From NCBI GenBank assembly GCA_027627225.1, contig CM051029.1, positions 9,841,215 through 9,905,214 on the forward strand: 64,000 bases of DNA, in the 5' to 3' direction. Position 1 is the first letter of the stretch; each line of letters starts with the position of its first letter. Of this stretch, positions 21,714 through 33,365 are shown one piece after another. The position numbers were made by a program, and so were the translations under genes. Origin of the DNA: Congeria kusceri (lineage: Eukaryota > Mollusca > Bivalvia > Myida > Dreissenidae). The notes beneath the pieces were generated by a model that was not told the DNA's origin, did no database searches, and saw only the letters and a list, made by a program, of their open reading frames with translations.

Positions 21714-24016
21714 AAGCGACACAAGTATTTGCTAATTGTTAGTTATCGAGAAACGGGAAATTTGTTTTGTAGTCAATAGTTTATTATCGGATCGTATATG
21801 TGCAAGTATGCATACACGTAGTAATTTGCCGAGAGATATATGAATAATCATAAACTATTTGTATTGTCGGGTGATATATGTAGTATTGATCTTAAATTTC
21901 ATGTATAGGATGATGTCGTTTATTTCGTATTTGTTCCTCTAATATCATTGTATTTTGCAATACTTATAATGTGTTAGAATTTACAATAAGTAATAATCAC
22001 AAACATAGCGTATTAAAGAGTAGACCGTATACATTAAATCATTTAGTAGAATTTGGTTTGATTGTCTTGTTTCCATTGATGTTTAGCATCTATAAAACAG
22101 TTTCACATACATGCACACGTAGCGTATCATACCGGCCCTTATGTATTGATGCATGTGTAGTACTCACGAGTACTTTGTGTTCTTTTCAATCAGTAACTTA
22201 TATTGCTGGAATAAAATGGTATATTTGAACCTTAATGCATTATATCTAAATACATTAAACACACGTTTAAATGTGTCATCTTCATTCGAATTTTTCTCCA
22301 TGCGATGTCTCTTGAGTTTCTTTACAATTGTAATATCATATATCAACTTATGTACTCTTTCATTTCTTCATTTACTGTAGATCGTTAAGCAGCTAGATGT
22401 GCATTGTACAAACCAATGAAAATTACATGTCTACGCGAAAATTGTTCCATGGAAAATGTAAGACCAATTTAAAAAATCAAAACCATCAATAACACACCCC
22501 TATAACGGACAAAAAACGGACTTGATATGCTATAATCCAATAATATGCCTGCTTTTAGTCTGCTAATGCATGGATAACACTTCAGCAAACTACTTTTTCG
22601 TTTACAAATTTAGTGAAACGTTAACCTGTCTGGTTTCTATCGCAGACCTAAAACAGAAACGCTAGCGACACATTTAAATAGTGAAAGATAAATAACGAAT
22701 ACGTTAGAAGAGTAAACAATGTTAAGATGCACTTTTCGCAGTAAAGCAATAAAAATAGTATTGCGTTGAATAAAGCTGTTAAAATTCATCAGTGTCAATA
22801 CATTGCAACAAATTGCTGAAATTAATCTGCCTAACTTAAAACAATTTCTCAATTTTGCTATATATTTATTTTGATTTTCGAATGCAATACCACTCACAAA
22901 GACCTGAGTAATGTTTTAATAAGCGCACTACATTTGCTTATAAATCTAGTATTATACAACTGAACAAGAAATTAAAGTGGAACTGACTCGTTTCCTTGAG
23001 TATATTCTGCAAATATAATGCCTGGACAGTGCCTATTTTAGAATGATAAACTCTTTAAATTGAACGAGCAGTGGAATGTTTACAAAAATATTGGTTATTT
23101 AAACGAGTTCAAGAACTGAAGACCAAAGTGAATTTCATAAAGATAGTGTCGACACGGGTATGCACATTGTAAAACACAGTACTCATAAGACTCAGGTACA
23201 CAATTTCGTGTGCATATGTTTTGCAGACAAACAAACATATTGACATATTAAATATATGTTACTTGAATTACTATTTCATATTCGTTTACTATTGCCATTT
23301 TACTTTATGCATTTTGCATCTATTGTGGAAGAAAGCCGTGCTGTTGTACTTAATATTTGTATTAGTATTTGTAGTGTCGACAGTTGGAGACACGTTTTGT
23401 TTATCACTAGCTATATCCAATGGCTTAAAGCTATAATTTTAGAAAGATTCATTATAAATTTACATAGACTTTTGTTTTTGTAGTTGTTAGTAAATGTTAA
23501 CATAAAATATTTTCAACAAGTATAAGCCTTGTTCAATTATGAAACGGCAGTAACTCTAAGCAACTGTTATCGAAAGGAAATATTGCTCTTTAACGATACG
23601 CATGTATTTAAAATGCATTTAAATAACATGGATATTTGGGACATGTAGGGTTGCATATCATTACGACGATTCGATTTTCTTGCCGGAGTTTTGTTAACCA
23701 TCTGACAAATTGCGCTTAACACTCCTAATCTCCTAATCTTCTACAAGATGTATCATCCGGCCCAGACGTCTTTCGTGTGTGTCATCATACAAATACATGT
23801 CAATTCTTTACTGGGCAGACACTCGTTTGGCAATTTAAATGTGTACAATTATGTAAATGTATAAACAGTAGTGTTATTTAAAAACATATGCATTGTGAGG
23901 AACATGATTTTATTTTCAGTGTGTGCAACAATTCAAATAAGCACAATCTGACCCGTTCGGGATAACAAAATTTACCGTTCATTAATAAGATGTGTATGTT
24001 TTAAGTTAACTTTCAG
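21714..24016. other. Unit B 3' UTR and inter-unit DNA
   Basis: AATAAA at 22210-22215 is a candidate polyadenylation signal for B. Beyond it I see no exon. Open frames here lack Ig or FN3 residues. Confidence 0.5.
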
Positions 24017-24297
24017 CAATCAATACGCGGAGAAAGGCGATCAGAATGTGCGACTGGTGTTTAATTTCAATTGGAGTTACACTGGAACAAGAAAAGTAGT
24101 ATGTTAACAACAACAAAGATATACCGGCGAGTGCGTTTTTGTGTTTGTTGACGTCTGCTCAATGTCAACCCATTCGTATATACTATTTCTTCAAATGGAT
24201 ACCTCACATCTGCGTACATTACTATAATAACACAAGCAAACACATTTTCCAAAGACACCGGCAGTCCGCTGATATCGATATGCATCCAAAAACTTTG
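24017..24297 (+). pseudogene. Relic V-like Ig exon
   Basis: Clear nucleotide similarity to the unit D exon 57550-57858: FNFNWSYT matches FDFNWSNT, GECVFV is identical, and the 3' part and the GTATGT donor align. Lesions are TAA at 24105-24107, a frame change near the start and a short deletion before the TTTCTTCAAATGG word. It is a fossil of a receptor copy upstream of unit C. Confidence 0.75.
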
Positions 24298-24534
24298 GTA
24301 TGTATATGTTCATAGATATGTGTATCGTTGCGTCTGCGTGCGTGTTGTTGCTATTGTACTATATTATATAAAACGGACTGTAATTGTTTATCGGCAAATA
24401 TGTTTTTATTAAATATCAGTAAATGAATGCAATATACAGTAGATAACTTACAAGCAACTTATCACCGAAGCTTTATCATCATAATCGGCATATGTGTCAC
24501 TATGATCTTTGTAATTATTGTATGTGGTCTCCTG

Positions 24535-25926
24535 GAGGCCGTTTTAATCAGTATTGTCTTAAGTCCGGGGTTTACGACCGAACTTGCGATCAGAGTATAA
24601 CTGTGTTATGACCGTGGTCGTAAGTGTTACGTCGTAGCTAAGATTATCAATGCTTCTACGACGTGCAAAACGTGAAACCTGTCTGAAAATCATGACATTA
24701 ATCCCGATTTGTAGACGTTTGAAATCAGATTAGTTACGATTTGGTTTCAATGACTGAAGTTCAATCTGATAAGTAGAATTAAAGTCGTCATTAGAATCAT
24801 TAATGCAGAACAACTGTAGAATTAGCGAGATATATCAAAATACAATCGACTTTTGATACTTTTAGAATAATATGCTTCACTGTTACTGCGTAAATGCATA
24901 ACACTTTCCATTGTTACCGTATATAACATTATAAGTGTCGATCTATTAATCTTCTTAAAACAATGTCCTAAAATATTTCAAAATCAACAATTCTTAGAAG
25001 CGACCATCTGAATGACGCAACATGGATTACAGTAGCGTAGCTGACCATAGTTAGTTTACGCGTGGTGATCTATACAGCATATAATGATTGTTTTCTATTA
25101 AAATATGAAAGGTAAACATAATTTAGACAAATATGAGTACAATTAACAATTAATCATTTTGAAGGGTGTATTAACATTCTTAAATAACATTTAGATTGTA
25201 AAAGTGTACGGAATCAAACACTGTACGGAATTAGCCGACTCGACTCTAGATACGCCACTGTGGATGTTTTTTTTTTGTCACACACGTAATCATGTATTCA
25301 GTGATGTTCTTGTGTTAACAACGCGTACATTTATGGTAACCTTTCAGGTTAAGTTTTAATTGTATGAAATTAATTCTTGATAGGGTATTAATTTTGTGTT
25401 GATTATCGATTGGAATACATCGGTGTACTACAGATCTTCATATCTGCGTTGTGTTGTATTACGAACGATGGATTAATTTGATTTAAAACTTTCAAGGTAA
25501 GACGAGTTCCGGATCCGAGAAAAGCAGCAACATTCAACTTTTATCAATGATTGTTTCAAATTTCAGGAGAATTATTTTTTTCCAGCAATACACTACCATT
25601 ACGAATAAATGATCGGTGCTTGCAGAGTTAGTCAGTCACAATAAACAGTGGTTCCTGGTGGCATAGGTAATAATTGATTATTTTAAATGTTTATGTTTTA
25701 AATGGTTTAAATGCATATTTTAGTAATGCTTGGCTAATCATTTGACATGAAGACGCCATATTTACGACTCTAAGAGTGTCGTTAAAACCAGTCGTAAATT
25801 TAAGTTAAAATCGTACGACGTCGTAGCTCTGCGATTTTGTTGATAAAACGGTTCATCGAGCTTATGACTGTCGTACAATCGACTCTTACGTACGACCGCC
25901 CTACGATCTGTGAATAAAACGGCCTC
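24535..25926. mobile_element. TIR-bounded non-autonomous DNA element
   Basis: The left end GAGGCCGTTTTAATCAG is the inverted counterpart of the right end CTGTGAATAAAACGGCCTC. Both ends contain repeated TACGAC/GTCGTA words. No transposase frame inside, so MITE-like. A related end (TATAAACCGGCCTC) appears near 53945-53963. It lies between the two relic exons. Confidence 0.55.
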
Positions 25927-26157
25927 AAGCATCTTAATTTTCTCGTACGGCCCACTTTACTTTCGTTACACAAGCGCATATACAGTTGATATATTTTAGA
26001 TTTATAAAAACAAGTGCTTACAGTGTACTGCCTGTGCATGTATATTTACAAAATAATAATTGAGGCCGTGTAATTGTTTCTTATATAAACACCAATTTAG
26101 AGAATTATGAACTACACACGATGGAAAATAAGCTGATTTTATAAAAGTATTTGAGGT

Positions 26158-26291
26158 GAAATGTATAAACAAAGGAACCAATTTAGGAGAACAGTTCTAT
26201 GCTCTGCCAGTCTTAATGTAGCATGAAATGTATAAACAAAGGAACCAATTTAGGAGAACAGTTCTATGCTCTGCCAGTCTTAATGTAGCAT
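26158..26291. repeat. Perfect tandem duplication of a 67-bp unit
   Basis: 26158-26224 is repeated exactly at 26225-26291. Identity suggests a very recent event or an assembly artefact. It lies just 5' of a relic Ig exon. Confidence 0.9.
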
Positions 26292-26381
26292 TCATGTACT
26301 TAAGCTCATTCGTCAAAATGTTTTATTTATTGAAATATTTAACTATAATCTGTTTTGTACGTACAGTATATTATCTTGCAG

Positions 26382-26658
26382 TTAACATTACTAACACTCT
26401 TTCCACAGACGGCAGTCTCATATCAAGTATACAATGTGCAATGTTAAAGTGCACCACCTCGACAGGTAGACCTGCTGCAAGTTAACAGTAACCTCCCAAA
26501 TAGGTGATATCATATGGCGATCTACATGCATACATACATATCACATGTTGCTACCAGCATTCTGCGATATACACAAACCTCGTACACCAGTGAGAATATG
26601 TCGTGTAGAGCCTACTGCATGCACTTTTACAAATCAACGAGCATAACACTACAAATAT
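26382..26658 (+). pseudogene. Relic Ig exon
   Basis: Nucleotide similarity to unit D exon 59746-60046 along its whole length (AGTATACAATG, GTGCACCACCTCGA, GTTGCTACCAG, GCCAGTGAGAAT words). The acceptor CTTGCAG is kept. The frame stops at TAA 26483-26485, and the T|GT donor has become T|GA. Together with 24017-24297 it preserves the order V-like then Ig, as in unit D. Confidence 0.75.
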
Positions 26659-27555
26659 GAACGCACTTGCAAAATCTGTGTAAGCAATATAACTTATAAG
26701 ATAGTTATTTTTACAGTTGAATGATGTTCGGCTGATTGACTCCACTTGTTGTATTATGTGGTTTCATAAATGTAAGCATGTGTACATACTTACGTTCATC
26801 CTCCCATCGATCCGAACACGCACGCATATTTCGAAAATCAAGCAGCATCCATATAGCATTCCACATGTCCATTCATATGTTTGTCGATGCAAAAATCAGT
26901 AAGGTGTAAAACATCGATTTTTGGTCCTCGTTAGAAGCAATACAATTTATTCAAACATGCGCAACTAATTGAGCGCAAACACCATAACATTTAAGACCCT
27001 ATCAATACAAATCGCTGGACGCATCTCATTTAGTTTGTTTTCCTCGTCCAAAACCACGTGATGTCATTCGGCGAGTTTTGCACATCTATAAACATCTCAG
27101 CCATCTTCTGCAACGAATATATTATAACGAAGCAGATAGTTACCAAATAAAGGTCATTGGCTAATAAAATGTGTCAGGCCAATATATTTTTGATTATCTG
27201 CCCCTGTCACTATGCACCTAGAACCAGTCCACGGCCAATGTTACCCGATTAGCAGTATGTTTAAATGAACATAGACCGGCCGGTACATATGCCATGCGTA
27301 TTGATTTAATCAAGTAAACCAGGTAGAAAGAAGTTTAAATGCATGAACATATTATTGTAAACAGTGTAAACACATCGTTGATGATGTTCGAGTTTAATTA
27401 TGATAATTTAAATTTTGTTGATCATTAGAAAGGAGGAAAGGAACGTTTGCATGCCATTATAATGGTCCATAGAACATAAATTGTGTATGTTTGCATAATA
27501 AAGACGCACCAATACACATACAGACTAAACACTAATGATCAAGAAACATGTACAC

Positions 27556-27616
27556 ATGATGGATATAAACGTCTGCATAAGAACTATGTTGATCGTAGTA
27601 CTGCTGAAGTCGGGTG
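27556..27616 (+). CDS. Candidate signal-peptide exon, unattached
   Basis: Open from ATG: MMDINVCIRTMLIVVLLKSG, with a hydrophobic core and small residues at the end, then a consensus G|GTAAGT donor in phase 1, the phase every Ig exon in the cluster needs. It lies between the relic exons and unit C. It could be an alternative leader for C or the leader of a lost gene. There is no direct evidence of transcription. Confidence 0.5.
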
Positions 27617-28423
27617 GTAAGTTGTTCACGTTTGTTTATTTGCATACTCTTGCATATTATAATTATGTGTAACTATGACAGATGTTATATTAGTGTTGTT
27701 GTTTTTATTTTAAGTAGTTCTGCATGTTTAGCATACAGATTTACTACAGTACTATGCGTCTTCATATACAGGGAGCACATTCGGCCAGATACATTGAGCT
27801 CACGAATGTATGTGCTCTTGTGATATTAATGCCTTGTGTGTTTTCTAGTTTACATTTACTTGGTAAGGGTTTCTATGTTTCTCATAACAGTGCAGCTTGC
27901 CATTGAGAAACATAATTTTATTTGCATGTAAAGCAAATACATTGCATAAATCATATTTATGTAACAATACACACTTGCGACAATAAAACAAAATTGCCAT
28001 AAATTGTCTAACATCGTCTGTTGGTAACCGAGCCGCGCTATTCGGTTAAGACTCATCGGATGTCTGATGCATGTATTTATCTGTGGAAATCCGTAAATAG
28101 AATCACATCTATTCGCATGAATAGCAAAACACAGAGAACCTAAAAACATTAATACTTAATTTCATGCAGACCCTTACTTGAATTATGTACGTGTATACTA
28201 AATCGATACCATTTCTCTATTTGTTTTCTTTATGTAGCGCAAACGAAATTGAAGACGCTTGGTATGGTGCATATAATATCATACAGGATAAATTTAATTT
28301 AATACGATAAACATGATTGATTACACGTAACTTTAAGAAGAGTAGGTATCAAACCCATACTGATTTTGATTGAGGGTTTGTGTACAAACAAAGCATTAAC
28401 GTGTCACGATGTCAAATACAGTT

Positions 28424-28480
28424 AAACATAAACAAAGTGAATCTCCAGCTGCGTCAGCAGGTGATAACTCTTATTAGCAG
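28424..28480. repeat. Fragment of the 19.2-kb dispersed repeat
   Basis: ATAAACAAAG-GAAT/ATTCC..GCGACAGCAGG-like words and AACTCTTATTAGCAG align with 19402-19459. Short solo fragment. Confidence 0.6.
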
Positions 28481-29268
28481 ACATTCATATTTTTTTCTAT
28501 TTATTTTATAAGATTATCTAAACAATATGGTGGTGTAATATTATGTACTAATGAACACAGTATGCATCTTCATGACGCAGGTACATATCTGTTAAAAGAC
28601 ATTTACTTATTTATTAATTCATGAATTACATAAGCTTTCTTTAGAGAGACTTACGACTTCTGTCTTTATGAATTTATGGACGAGCTATATAGAATACGTG
28701 TAAGAATTTATTATGTGTGCACTATTTCTTAAAAACTACATATTTAAATTTAATTAACATTTATTAAATCTCCGAGGGCAGTTTTGTGACTTAGTTGTAG
28801 AAGTGTAAATATCACTGGGGAAGATGGTGTTTCTCTCGAAAACGGTATATACGGTATCGATTTGTTTTTCGGATATATATGAATATCAATTTGCAATAGT
28901 CTATGCTACCAATAAACAAACAGTGCTTATTTTCGTACCTAGTATTGTTTATATTATAATTTAAGGTCCCTTTTATGTATACATGCATTCAGAATCGTCT
29001 AATCGTAACTTTAACTTCAAAGTGTGTTTCATAATTTGCGTAACGTCCTTAACCAGTCAGCTGCAAAATCCTGTTTGTGGGTAGTCAATAAACGGCAACA
29101 TTTCATAGGCATTTGGTTTCAAAACCATGACACTTTTGTTAAAGTATTTCGTATATCAAATACTGTACAATGCTTTAAATTTGCAAGGACGATTTTCGCG
29201 TGTTTCTCCAAAAATGATCTATTTTTTTTTAAATTCGCGTGTTCTTGAATTGGCGTCATCGTCCTGAA

Positions 29269-29338
29269 ATGTACACGAATATAATGGCCAACTTGACCAT
29301 TGTGTGTTCCCTTTTATATGTGCTGATGAGTTTTGCCG
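29269..29338 (+). CDS. Unit C signal-peptide exon
   Basis: ATG-started exon MYTNIMANLTIVCSLLYVLM followed by SFAG, with donor G|GTAAGT in phase 1. Hydrophobic core and small residues (S-F-A-G) suit signal peptidase. Nearest good leader to the Ig exon at 30568. A second in-frame ATG at 29284 is possible. Confidence 0.65.
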
Positions 29339-32300
29339 GTAAGTTTCGTATGCGGACGTGTATTATTGTCTTGTGTTCAACATAAGAGGGCATTATTATT
29401 AAGTTTGCTTCACAGTGAATTACGATTTTCTGCTGGATTGTTAATGTACTGTATAAAACGTGATGAGATGGCAGAATGTAAAACTCAGGCAATATGTTTT
29501 CATCATATTCCATGCAACGATAAATAAATGTGAACTGTACTACAAAAAGATAATTGGCACGATTGAATTCACTACAAAACAACAACATACAATTCTACAA
29601 AGGATATTAACACTACGAGTAGTTCAGCATAAAACGGCGATAGATTCCTGTTCCTTTTTAGTTATTTAGTCAGTATGACTACTATTTTGTTATGCATGCT
29701 TAGTATGAGAATTATTTTATTATTGGCTGTGGCTTACTTCCTAACGGTATGACAACATAAGTAATATGTTTGTACTAGCAGTGTGACATGTGACATTTAG
29801 TAATCCAGAATCGCAAACACAACATTTTCTTAGCTGCCCATGTGGTCTTTTTATGGCATCTATTCGGTTCAAGAGTAGGCAATGCAATTGTGATACAATA
29901 CAATGGATATGTCAGTGTGTTAACAAATTAGTATTAAAATGGTTCAAAACAAGAATGAGTTAAATTTAAGCGCGATTTAAATGCGTGTTGAACTAGTTCT
30001 CGAATTGTGCTGTCATAATGAGATACATTAAAGTGTTTTACATGCACATTATAAATTAAAAATTCGAAACAGCGTTAAAACATTACGAAAAAACATACGT
30101 TCAAAATGTAATAACACTATTATATGTGGATATTTAACGTGATAAAAGCGCGCGGAAATTCACACCCAGTATGGAATACTGATAATTCGCAAAGCATGTA
30201 CATAACAATGACATTTAACCTCATAAGATTGCAATTATGAGTATAAAATAACAAGACGAAACAATGTTTCTATTCAATAGAAATACAACTTACGTCATGG
30301 TAAGATGATAAACGGCATACAATACTTGCAATTTTATCCGTGTTTACAGTATTTCAGTAAACAGCAAAACAGACATACTATTGGGTTTTATGCTACATAA
30401 AACCCATCTTGAATGTCTATTAAAATATAAACTTATACTGTTCAATAAAATGAATATAACTGTAAGTAATGAGGTCCACATGTATATCATACCGTACTCA
30501 GTGACGAGTAAATATATTGTCTATACATATTTTAAAGTGCATACAAAACAACTGTGTTCTTGCACAGGTGCACCAAGAGCGTCGCCCTTTTCACCTCCTA
30601 TAACAGGACAGTACAGTGCTCCTAACGACTCGGCTGTGTTTACCTTCACAATCATGGCCTATCCTGAGCCAAAATCTTCAGACTTCAGTTGGTACAAACG
30701 TGTAGATGATGGATGGAAAGACGTGTCTAGTGACTCCAACAACTTTCTGATAAATACCTCTGATGACAACATGCAGACACAACTGATGATTCTCCGTGTG
30801 CAGGTTGGAGATTATGCAGAATACATGGCGAACGTTTCCAACACATTGGGGTCAGTAGCGGAAGTGTTTACCTTACGCCCACAGTGTGTATGTATCTACC
30901 ACATAGTAACACTTTACTAGAGTTAAATATTGATAAAGTTAGTTGATTCACAAGTATAATCGCGTATGTATATACACATGTTTTACTTATTAAACGAGTA
31001 TACATATTTTAGCCAGACCATATGTTCCGAAGGACTTGCTTATTGACCGAGTAGGAAAAACGGACATTGTTATTACATGGGTTCCTGGTTTTAATGGCGG
31101 CCAGGATCAGAACTTCACTATTCGATACAAAGAAGTCGATATTGAAATCTGGAGAGATATCTACGTAGCCGGTTCTGTTGTAATCCATACCTGGACAATT
31201 GGGGGATTAAAACCTGACACGACTTACCAAATCAAAATGCTGGCAGAAAACAAATTAGGCACATCAGAATGGACTAAAGAAATAACGGAAACAACCGTAG
31301 TGGACACAGGTACATAGTCTGGATGCTGCTTTGTATATTATTACTAAATAACGAGATATTCTTAACAACGATATGAAAATAAAGTTAAATGGTTCAGTTG
31401 TCACAAAATGTGTGTAATGAAACGCTTTTTTTACAGTTGACAGTGGTTCTGCAACCTCGTCTGTTGGCGGTGTAGTAGGTGGCCTCTTGGGGGTTGTTTT
31501 CATCATTACTGTATCCATCCTTGTATGGAAATACAGGTCGCATGGTAAATCAATATTGCATTGTTGTGCGTTGTATAACCTTTGCATATATATGTAAATG
31601 TTCATTTCATCTATTGGTTTGTGGTTTTATAGATGACATTAGTGTTGCCGGGGTTGGGATTGAGTTAACTTTCAAGCGACGAAGGTGGGGAAAGCAATGC
31701 TCATTTCATCTATTGGTTTGTGGTTTTATAGATGACATTAGTGTTGCCGAGGTTGGTATTGAGTTAACTTTCAAGCGACGAAGGTGGGGGAAACGATAAC
31801 TCTTGCCAAGGCTGCAAATAATATAATTATATATAATATAAAATTATAAATAAACATCTGTGAAGATGTTAAGAAGAACAACGAATGTACGTTAAATATG
31901 ATTCATGTTGGTTGTGTGTACCGACTACGTAACAATATAAAATACAAAGACAATAAATACAAATATCAAAATACAAATTTACACACAAATATAAGATATT
32001 ACACGTAATACAGTATTACAAACGTGGCATATAATTTATAAGCTAAATATAATTACCTGTAAATAATTATATTATTTATAATATAAATTATAAATAAACA
32101 TCTGTATAGATGTAACGAAGAACAACGAATGACGTAAAAACGTGAATCGCTGTACTTCAGAAAATCGCCAATGGTCAATTTAAATTTGCATATTAAAAGA
32201 AAATCTTGAAAAATGGTAAACTCGAACTGATTTGAAGTGAAACATGGATTATTTGGTGGTAACAGAACGAATTACGCTGATTGAACTACTTTACTCTAAA

Positions 32301-33365
32301 CTCTTGACTACTGGCCACTACTACTATTAATTATTGAAAGAATTGAAAACATGGGATTTTAAGTGAACAAACATAACAACGTACATTTCTATCAATTTAT
32401 TTCACAACTAATAATTCCATGATAATAATATAAAATATAGTTATGTGTTGGGCAGCAGGACGAGCCTAGGAGATATAAATTGACAGTTTTTTTAACACAT
32501 GTATTTGAGTATTTCTGGCTTAACCATGAAACTGGCTGCTTAGGAATTATCAAATTAAAATAACAATAACACACTCTTGCACCATGCATAGCATATGATA
32601 AAAATTACTTAGACTGAGACTTGTTTCTATCAGAAACAGCATATTTACATAATTTATTTCAGGGCAAAACGGTTCCAAAAAATACCAAACGCATACCCAC
32701 CCGATTGGCCAGTACGAAGATCTCGTCAGAGAACCGTAAGTAAATGAATATATAACATATACATGTTGATATATCATATATGTGAACAATTGAACAAAAT
32801 ATAACTTTATAAGTGTGCGTTTTATTATTTTATTTAAGTAAAACTGTGTCGTTCTTGAAAAGTAACTACAAACAAAAACAGTTGAATAATAACATCATTT
32901 TGCTAGTCAAGCAAGAACATCTAATAATGATTATTAAACTTGTGTTTGTACTTAGACGAGACAACGATGCCTCAACCACAGATGGAAGTTATGAAACATG
33001 TAGAATCGGTGAGGTTTCAATATATAAGCTAATTAATAACGTCGAAGACATCAAGCCTGGAATGCATAATAAAGATAATACATCTTATGATTCTGCTTTG
33101 ATATTTATTTACTGTTTTGTCACCTTTCTTGTCAATTATAGTTTCGTTTTATGTTCTACCAGATACTGCAGATTCTCGTCAAGGCAATAACTACGAGACA
33201 CTTGCAGAACTTGAATTCCGCGAATATTCGAGTATCACTCGTTATGAAACTCAAGGAGATATGACATCCTCCACAGATAATCGGCCTAGGATGCCAGCAT
33301 TAAGACAAACTGTGTCGTCAGCTGATGATACGGAATACGTTAATATGAAGTTGTCAACACTTTAA
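29269..33365 (+). CDS. Unit C: compact Ig/FN3 receptor with ITAM tail
   Basis: Best gene in the window. Join of 29269-29338, 30568-30885, 31013-31309, 31437-31544, 32663-32735, 32956-33008 and 33163-33365 gives 1122 nt, 373 residues plus TAA, with no lesion and all junction phases compatible. Domains: signal peptide 1-23; Ig-like 24-129 without the canonical Cys pair; FN3 130-228; TM about 238-259; cytoplasmic tail 260-373. Tail tyrosines: Y282 (YEDL), Y301 (YETC), Y317 and Y328 forming YETL-x7-YSSI (ITAM), Y334, Y365 (YVNM). Predicted type I membrane receptor signalling through SH2-domain kinases. It parallels the 3' half of unit B, introns included, so B and C arose by duplication. Candidate AATAAA signals at 33875 and 33977. 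Main doubts are the leader choice and the GTGTAT donor at 30886. Confidence 0.8.
30568..30885 (+). CDS. Unit C Ig-like exon without Cys pair
   Basis: Phase 1-1, 318 nt, acceptor CTTGCACAG. Begins APRASPFSPP; has FSWYKRVDDGW (C strand), LMILRVQVGDYAEYMANVSN (E-F strands). The B-strand reads FTFTIMAYPEP with Phe/Thr in place of Cys. The donor GTGTAT is non-ideal, but its place is fixed by homology with B. Confidence 0.85.
31013..31309 (+). CDS. Unit C FN3 exon
   Basis: Phase 1-1, 297 nt, acceptor ATTTTAG, donor GTACAT. IVITWVPGFNGGQDQNFTI, WTIGGLKPDTTYQIKMLAEN, LGTSEW: standard FN3 strands with the Trp, the Leu-Pro turn and the Tyr corner. Confidence 0.9.
31437..31544 (+). CDS. Unit C transmembrane exon
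   Basis: Phase 1-1, 108 nt, the same length as in B. GGVVGGLLGVVFIITVSILV is the membrane helix, followed by WKYRSH as cytosolic anchor. Acceptor TTTTTTACAG, donor GTAAAT. Confidence 0.9.
31602..31799. repeat. Tandem duplication of a 99-bp unit in a unit C intron
   Basis: 31602-31700 recurs at 31701-31799 with few changes. Each unit holds a TTTTATAG acceptor-like site followed by an open DDISVAGVGIELTFKRRRWG-type frame; 99 bp keeps the frame. Not present in the matching unit B intron. Confidence 0.8.
31816..32130. repeat. Two diverged copies of an AT-rich word block
   Basis: ATAAATAAACATCTGT followed by AAGAACAACGAATG occurs near 31845-31887 and again near 32090-32130, about 248 bp apart, each preceded by a run of ATATAATATAA words. 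Confidence 0.55.
32663..32735 (+). CDS. Unit C cytoplasmic exon 1
   Basis: 73 nt, phase 1 to 2, acceptor TTATTTCAG, donor GTAAGT. Encodes GQNGSKKYQTHTHPIGQYED then LVREP; QYEDLV is a YxxL-type site. Confidence 0.85.
32956..33008 (+). CDS. Unit C cytoplasmic exon 2
   Basis: 53 nt, phase 2 to 1, acceptor TACTTAG, donor GTGAGG. Encodes RDNDASTTDGSYETCRI with one Tyr. Confidence 0.85.
33163..33365 (+). CDS. Unit C terminal exon with ITAM and YVNM
   Basis: 203 nt, acceptor TTCTACCAG, TAA end. ITAM YETLAELEFREYSSI at 33192-33236, then RYETQ and EYVNMKLSTL at the C-terminus. Spacing, lengths and motifs match unit B, while linker residues differ, which is consistent with purifying selection on the tyrosine motifs. 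Confidence 0.9.

Noticed and set aside
24067..24285. Minus-strand open frame of 72 codons
   Set aside because: Shadow of the relic V-like exon on the plus strand.
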